A DNA stretch of 64,000 bases from Erodium maritimum (Eukaryota > Streptophyta > Magnoliopsida > Geraniales > Geraniaceae): NCBI GenBank assembly GCA_963921825.1, contig OY997594.1, forward strand, positions 4,407,001 through 4,471,000. The letters are read 5' to 3'. The notes under the pieces were generated by a model. It had not been told where the DNA came from. It ran no database searches and worked only from the letters and a program-made list of their open reading frames with translations. This document shows positions 58,301-64,000 of the stretch, one piece after another. The first letter of the stretch is position 1. The number at the start of each line of letters is the position of its first letter. Made by a program: the position numbers and the translations under genes.

Positions 58301-59953
58301 TAAGGGCAGCTACAATCTCAGAGGCCCCGCATCTTTCTCTTGGACAGCATCATAAGAAAAAATCCAACAAACATAATAACCAATGTCACTGAAAACCATT
58401 TAGGCAACAGTTCTTGCACAACCTGGTTATACCTCAATTCATCAAGACATGGAGCAGATAAAATAAATCCAAATGGAGATGCGGTCACCTCTCTAATCCA
58501 CTCAGGTACTTGTCATAGATAGAAAATTGAAGCCTGCCACCAGTTGATGCAGTAAGCACCTCAAAAAGATTTTCGCTGATAATGACATCAGCAATAACAG
58601 GAACTGCCGGAGCAATTCGGGAGAAAGCCTCTAGCCCAACCGACGCTTCCTCATCTATCTGTAAGATTTTTTTGTCAAGTACATGTATGCTTACATTAAT
58701 GAGAAGATGCTCCAACTCTAAGTGAGGAAATCCTACTCTAATTCCTAACTTCCACAGTTCCACCCACACCTGCTCCCAAGCGGATGTACCCATTGGGGTT
58801 CGAACCTCTGACCTCAAGGAGGTGAGAGAACTCTCTGACCACCAGGTCAACCCAAGTGGGTGGTGTGTATGCTAACATGTGATGCGTACGCATACCCACA
58901 CATACAGAACAGGACAGTGCACGTATCAGCCCTTTGTTCAATATATTAACTCTTTAATAGCTTCTTAATTCATACTTGAGGAAATTCCAAGATGTCCAAA
59001 GCATTTTTTACATATTTGTTAGCAAAACAAAGCCAAGGAGCTTACTCTAAGTACGGGTTGGCTGGAAGCAGCTGGAGCTTCCCAAGCAAGCATCATATCA
59101 TATGTTAAACAACGGATTTTTTTATCAGCCAAATGGCCAATTGCTTGTGTAGATAAAGCAAGGGCTCTAAAACTGCAGTATTCCAGAAAGTTCCTTGCAT
59201 AACGGGACGGATGCTTTATTGAATCAGAAGCCTCCAGCTTGTAGCTCTCTTGAAGTTCACTAGTTGAAATCCCAAGTATTCTGTGGATAAGTAATTAGGG
59301 AATATGTTATTAACATACCCACTTTGACCTTCCGCTATCAAAAGCACCCCTAAAGGTGAGGGGTTATCAGTAACACACTGTCACCTTTCATATTAATCAA
59401 AAACACTCGGATTTACACAGAAAAGGTGATGTTTTTATCAGGAACACACTGTCACCTTTCTCATTTATTAGTGTTATTTGGGGGACAAAATGACCCAAAA
59501 CCGGGTGTTTCTTATTATAAACGAAAGGTGGCAATGTGTTACTAATAACCCCTCACCTTTATAGTGTGTATGTTAGAAACAAAGGTCAAATGGGGTGTGA
59601 GCGAAGTTTCCCCAAATGATGACTAATTTTGTGATAAACATCAGATTGTGCCTAAGAACATATAAATGATAACAAAAAAGAGACATGCTTCAATGTAAAC
59701 TAAATTGTTCGCAACAAGAGTTAAGTGCAAATGATGAGGCACATACAAAGCTTCCCACTTACTTTGAGCACCTTCGAACGACAATGTTGGAAACGGGAGA
59801 GAGCTCCGATATCCAATTCCTCCCTGCAGATGGAGATCTTTCCATCTCCTCAATTTCTTCATCCAAGGAACTTCTCTTACGAAGCAACCACTTGAATGAT
59901 CCCTCCCCTACCAGACTCCCAAGCATGGTTTTGCTTTTATTTGTGGCATCCAT
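55328..59953 (-). CDS. DUF639-family membrane protein
   Basis: Predicted 690-residue plant protein of unknown function; matches my memory of At3g18350 and At1g48840. Exons in gene order: 59763-59953, 59046-59280, 58489-58658, 58071-58213, 57407-57584, 56746-57316, 56544-56656, 55671-55914, 55328-55555, all in frame. Landmarks: EEMERSPSAGRNWISELSPV near the start, FLEYCSFRALALS, VGLEAFSRIAPAVPVIADVI, RAIKKMKSQTESSLLS, LTGPWGTKLFDRAV, EFPELKGHTRRDYWLAII, FNLCDQLPGGDLIL, NTMEQLLAVQDAIS, FTRYSGPRKASTERWWRRL. The middle (about 190-330) resembles a GRAM/PH-like lipid-binding part in family descriptions (weak). Hydrophobic segments lie at about 515-556 and 618-648, so the C-terminus is membrane-anchored. 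The start MDATNKSKT is the first true ATG. A donor-like GTAAGG at about 60253 suggests a 5' UTR intron (inference). Introns carry two family D MITEs, a SINE and a family A MITE. Confidence 0.94.
55978..56275. mobile_element. MITE family D, copy 1, DUF639 gene intron 7
   Basis: GGGAAAATCTCACTCAGCTA at the left pairs with the right end gagcgagattataac; inner arms ctaaatatgcat / atgcatagttaag. Flanks tatactcta and aatatttta agree at 6 of 9. Confidence 0.75.
57711..58031. mobile_element. MITE family D, copy 2, DUF639 gene intron 4
   Basis: GGGATAATCTCACTCAACTA left, complement of GGGGTAATCTCACTCAGC right; inner arms ttaagtatgcactttt and complement. The two arms are very alike, but the flanking 9-mers do not match. 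Confidence 0.75.
58700..58862 (-). mobile_element. tRNA-derived SINE, DUF639 gene intron 2
   Basis: On the minus strand: an A-box-like GACCTGGTGGTCAGAGAG (about 58830-58848), then the B box GGTTCGAACCCC (about 58795-58806), spaced as in pol III promoters, followed by a unique body. The start near 58862 reads CCACTTGGGTTGACC. The tail end is not sharp. Confidence 0.7.
59298..59613. mobile_element. MITE family A, copy 5, DUF639 gene intron 1
   Basis: GGGAATATGTTATTAACA left, complement of GGGGAAACTTCGCTCACA right; interior gtgaggggttatcagtaac and acactgtcacctttc. Flanks aagtaatta and aaatgatga agree at 6 of 9, suggesting an older copy. Confidence 0.82.
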
Positions 59954-60715
59954 CTTCAAATTTGATCTCAACCAGTGCCACTAGACTATCAAAACCCTAG
60001 CTTTCCCTGACAAAAACTTGATTTCCACACCCAACATGACTCTAATCTCAGTGATTTCATCAATTCATCAAAACCCATTATCAAATCAGCTACTAGTCAT
60101 CATACCCACAAACCAATTCACCCCAATCTACTGATTCACCGAAACAATTTGAAGAACCCACCAAAATGCAACATTGAAGAGCCAAATCAGGAACCCAATT
60201 CAGATAAACAAACGCAGCATCTTTATCTAATCATAATAGCACCGAAACCTTACCTGAAACCAGATCAGGAGCCCAACTCAGACCATTTTCGGTGAACAAT
60301 TTCGCATAAAATCGATTTCACCAATCCTCGGAAACTTCTCCATTGTCGTGATTTGGGGTTTATCCAATGGAAGAAATCAATTCGGGTTGTCTTGTGTTCC
60401 TTCCCGCTAAAACTGGACTTAACTTTGATGGGTCACATTGTTATCGTCCCTTCGTTAAGGTATAACTGTAAGAGCAAACTGAGTGCTGACCTGCTTTCTC
60501 CATTTCCTTACAGGAATGAGCTCCGATTGTAAGGTTTTTTTCTTCTTCTTCTCTACGGATCATCGGGTAGACTAGTTGATTGCTCTTTCGCTCGTAATTT
60601 GGACAGAATGGTAATTTCGTTAATACAAAAACAAGGTAAATGAAAATGGTGACAATGGGTTCACGATAAGACCGTATAAATCGGAATATGTGTTTTTTCT
60701 AACATATGACGTGAA

Positions 60716-61900
60716 TTTTTTTTTTGAGAGGAACTGGAAATATTATTACGAAAGAAAGATAACTAGGTATTCGTCTGTCGACGAAAACCTTACAGAACAG
60801 TAGTTCGAAAATAAATAAACTGAGACAGAAATGCGGAGAAATAAATTGTGCTCATATGCATAGAGGCGGTCGGGGGGGTTGACTGCGGTAGCATCCGTGG
60901 ATACCGATACAGTATGCTCCAACCAAAAACGTTGATCGAGCAGATCAATTGAACGTTGAACAATGGTGGACCGATAGCTCCCCCGGTAAGTCAGCGTACG
61001 TCGTCCTCCCTTGATTGATAAGTGTAGCGCTCCTGAACGCGGGAGTGCTGACCCCGAACTGGTAGGGGAGAACCTTGTCGACAGTTGGTGGAACCGTTGC
61101 CACCTTACGTCTAGGGAGGCGGTGCTGTCGACCGACCCCTCCCTAGACCCTGTTGGAATCATTCCGGGAGGCGAGGGTGCCTGAAGCCCCCCGCCGCTGC
61201 TATGTTTGACGCACCATCATAATTTCGAGAACTCCTCGAAATCCGCCCCGATCCGATTGGATCCGACCCGGTCCGAACAGCCCAGACCCGACCCACACCG
61301 GGTTCCTCCTCATCCCATGATCCGTCTGGCCCGACCCGACCAGCCCTGCCCGCCCCATCATCCATGCCCATCACGACCCAGGCCCAACAACCTGGAACCC
61401 TAGTTTCCTTCCCCTGCAGCGCCGCCACCATCGCCCTCCATCCGCCGGACTCAACCAACGCTACCACCGACGTTCTCGACCACGGGGGTGGCCCCGGTTC
61501 ACGGACAGACGACATCAACCTCACCGTGGCTCGCCCCGGCCTGTCCCTCCCCTGCGACATCCCTTTCAGATCTCGGATCGTCATAGAGCTTGTCTCCTCC
61601 TTCTCCGTCAGCTCGGAGTTGGGCAACACAACCACAGGGAGAGACGACCTCGCCGGCGTAGAACCCCCGCTTGTCTCAGCCGTGCTCCCGTGATGGGCCG
61701 GAGCCTCAGACGACGTCATCGTTGCCGCTCGCAACCCTAACCGCAAAACCCTTTTTCGATGAGGAAGAGGGCTGCAACCCCAAAGGCTTCGTCTCCTTTG
61801 ATCAATCTCCATGGCAGTGAGCAATCAACCCCCTTGAAGAAGATCAAACTACTGAATGATCATCAAAACAAAGAAAACCAGCGGCGGCGGCGCCGCGGCT
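60716..61900 (-). mobile_element. ORF1-only LINE-like element, copy 3
   Basis: Transcribed leftward; tail seen as T's at 60716-60725 with tattatt just inside, as in copy 2. A frame from about 61710 (MTSSEAPAHHGSTAE) runs to 61159 and ends NIAAAGGFRHPRLPE, with the stop overlapping ATG (GGAATGATT). Downstream a second stretch (SALPRSGALHLS, KGGRRTLTYRG) is shared with copies 1 and 2. The 5' limit is approximate. Confidence 0.65.
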
Positions 61901-63231
61901 CTCTCTCTCTGGCTATAATGATATATTCTTTGAAACCAATTGCTATTGCCTATTAGTTTGTTATTAAAATTTTATTAATAATAAGATATCAAATGAAAGT
62001 GTAGATATAAAATCTGTTAAAAGGGTGAGATTCGGTTCAGAAATTAGGGTTTTTGTACTTTAATCTTGTAACTACAATATCCGGTTTATTGAGAGAAAAC
62101 ATTTGTGAGGGATTCTTCATAAAGATGTCTGACCAGACACAGTCGGTGGTAATCATTTCTTGTCTCGACTTGAAAATGTACGAAATAACTGATATGAGGT
62201 GTTTTGAGGGGATAACGGGCATTTAGGGAGAACACCAGGAAATGGGGAACCAGGATGCCAGCTTTGCACAGATCTTGGCAAGGAGAGTTGTGCGTCCTCA
62301 CACACACGTTGTGGGTGTTAGAGTCTCGATCCAGCGGATGGGGTTGGGGCGTCAAGTTTCCACCAGTTGGTGTCGGCAAAAGCAGCTACTGATTCCACTC
62401 TCCCTGACTCCGAGCAGGGGTGTCAAGATCCTGATCCAGCGGATGGGGGTGGAGTGTCTGTACATGGATTCCACAAATGGTCGGATGCACCCCAATCCTA
62501 ACGTCGGAACCTGGGTCATACCAGAGAGGTAGTAAAAAAGCATGTGGCGGAGGCGTTGCAAGGGGGAAAGGCAACGACACTAGTGGCAGAGGAGGCAATG
62601 GCTATGGCGGCTCTGGTGGCAGAAAATGTAAGAATAGTGGCGACTCTGTTGGCAGAGGAGGAGGTCGCGATGGCGGCATTGATGGCAGATGCGAAGGCCT
62701 CAGGGGGATACCCACCGAGCTCCGTGGCTGGTCACGGTGTGGCGGTAGCGAAGAGTGTTCGGCGTAGGAGACGGAGGACAGATTAGGAGATACAAAAGAG
62801 TTGGTGGTGGTGTTAGAGACGATACCAGAGAGAGGACACGCACATGAGGTGAGGAGCCCATCTGTGCGGGGGGAGACGGGACAAGGCCCGAAACTAGCGA
62901 TGACATGACCGAAGGCAATAGATGTGATCGCCGCATCTACTGGAACCCTAGGGCTAATAGAGCTTTCAACAAAGAGAGTCATCACAGAACTATTTTTCAT
63001 CACAATTATCCGAATGTGTTTGATGAACACAAGATATGGCATTAGTGATGTTTTTTGTAACAAGAGATTAAAAATGATTATGTAAGAAAACGTTATCATT
63101 ATTAAATATCGATTTGAGTTATAAGAATTTACATTGTTTCAACTAGAACTAAGTATTGTCAAGAAACTATCATGTTAATTTTGTATTAAGATGCGGAAAT
63201 GTTTTATGCTAATACCTCTTTCAGTAGGGTT

Positions 63232-64000
63232 TTTTTTTTATCGGCAAGACATAATTTAGATTGATAAACCTCTTTTGAGGAGAAAGATGAATAAAAAACA
63301 ACCCAATTCCTACCCCCAATCAATCATGTGTTGATTATAAGGAGCAAGGAGAAGGGGAAACTAAACGAAGAACAAACAAAGAGACAAACAACAAAATAGA
63401 AAAAGATGAATCTTGTGAGTGAGGAAATGTGTGCTTGACTCATGCTTGAGATCTTTGATTGCTTGTGGCGATGAGTTGATCAAGACCCGGGCCTTTGCTT
63501 GTTGTGTTGTGTGCCAATCGAATTGGTAGCTGACCTGTGTTTGAACATGAGATGGATTTGCAGAAATTGAAGTGTTGGTGAAATGGGGACCAAAGATCAA
63601 TCCAAAACAGGGAGCAAATGAGCTTGTTGTGTTGTGTAATCACTTTGAAGAAGTAGTAGGAAATGCTTGCTTAGCAGATGCAGAAACAGGGTAATGTGGA
63701 GGTTGTTTCTCCATCAGATTGGTTTTGTTGCCATCTTGACCTTGTTGTTGCTGCTGCTACAACCCATGTGTGGTCTCGCAAGCTTCCTCATAGATGAAAC
63801 CTATTTTGAATCAAGCACAACTAACAAAAAATCACAGGACCAAGCCAAGAACCCAATCGACGCGACAGTAACCCTCGGCCACACCCACGCCACCACGGTA
63901 ATCAGAACTCCCCAACCCAGACGGACCAAAATAATCTCTCGGTCTTCCGTTACCGTAACAGTAACTCATCCCCAGCCAACACTAAAGGGAGATCCGAAGA
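63232..64000 (-). mobile_element. Probable LINE 3' end, running to the window edge
   Basis: On the minus strand the DNA ends TTATGTCTTGCCGAT followed by 9-10 A (T's at 63230-63240). A GCCGAT-poly(A) ending is, from memory, common in plant L1-type LINEs. Upstream is a Q/N/T-rich short frame but no recognisable reverse transcriptase inside the window. Confidence 0.4.

Larger units (their letters stand above)
59954..64000. other. Region right of the DUF639 gene; retroposon-rich, no confirmed gene
   Basis: DUF639 5' UTR and promoter to about 60500, LINE-like copy 3 (60716-61900), a GC-rich, glycine/alanine-codon-biased stretch (62240-63000) with several open frames on both strands and no recognisable protein, then a LINE-type 3' end (63232-64000). 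A paired word gatccagcggatggggttgg / gatccagcggatgggggtgg lies at about 62329 and 62435. The last 150 bases are open in two frames and could start a gene beyond the edge. Confidence 0.55.

Noticed and set aside
61759-61956. Plus-strand frame beginning MRKRAATPKASSPL with a basic KKIK/RRRRR stretch
   Set aside because: It looks protein-like at the start, but it is short, overlaps the 5' end of the minus-strand LINE-like copy 3 and has no plausible continuation.
62477-62786. Glycine-rich or alanine-rich frames resembling an RGG protein
   Set aside because: Two frames of the same GC-rich, simple-sequence DNA are open at once; neither has an RNA-binding domain or gene structure.

Overview
This window is nuclear DNA from a flowering plant. 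The evidence is multi-exon genes with GT-AG introns, plant-only families (a NAC factor, a chloroplast CRM intron-splicing factor, chloroplast cysteine desulfurase, DGS1, a plant SMP/C2 protein), an AT-rich background and many small plant-type transposons. The gene order points to a core eudicot; the species is not identified. One 200-base run of N (36089-36288) is an assembly gap inside an intron.

Layout. 1-3115 (-): the 5' part of an AMSH-type deubiquitinase that runs off the left edge. 7296-12049 (+): a receptor-like cytoplasmic kinase of the cysteine-rich RLK clade. 12802-18954 (+): DGS1-like mitochondrial protein, 14 exons. 20654-25827 (+): chloroplast cysteine desulfurase NFS2, 10 exons. 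29458-32324 (+): NAC transcription factor, 3 exons. 34614-39760 (-): three-CRM-domain organelle splicing factor, 8 exons. 40885-49411 (-): SMP/C2 membrane-contact protein (NTMC2T3/SYTF type), 14 exons. 55328-59953 (-): DUF639 membrane protein, 9 exons. I placed every exon of the seven complete genes by hand so that the reading frame closes; predicted lengths agree with my memory of the Arabidopsis proteins. These are unrelated housekeeping, signalling and organelle genes, not one pathway. The order NAC - CRM - SYTF - DUF639 matches Arabidopsis At3g18400 - At3g18390 - At3g18370 - At3g18350 as I remember it.

The main accessory content is transposons. At least six families of small palindromic elements (300-580 bp) sit in introns and spacers. 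They share ends beginning GGG..AA and, where the flanks are clear, 9-bp target duplications, which is typical of Mutator-type MITEs. All four introns of the kinase gene carry at least one, and one copy in NFS2 touches the last splice acceptor. There is also a hAT-type MITE with an 8-bp duplication, a tRNA-derived SINE, a TRIM-like miniature LTR element with an initiator-Met-tRNA primer site, and a retroposed fragment with a perfect 15-bp duplication.

The stretch 49.7-54.3 kb and 60.7-61.9 kb is GC-rich and holds three related copies of an apparently undescribed, short, ORF1-only LINE-like family on the minus strand. Its predicted protein ends in a conserved GG[YF][KR]HPRL tail, followed by a stop that overlaps an ATG. 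This is my best candidate for something not yet described. The right end (63.2-64 kb) looks like another LINE 3' end.
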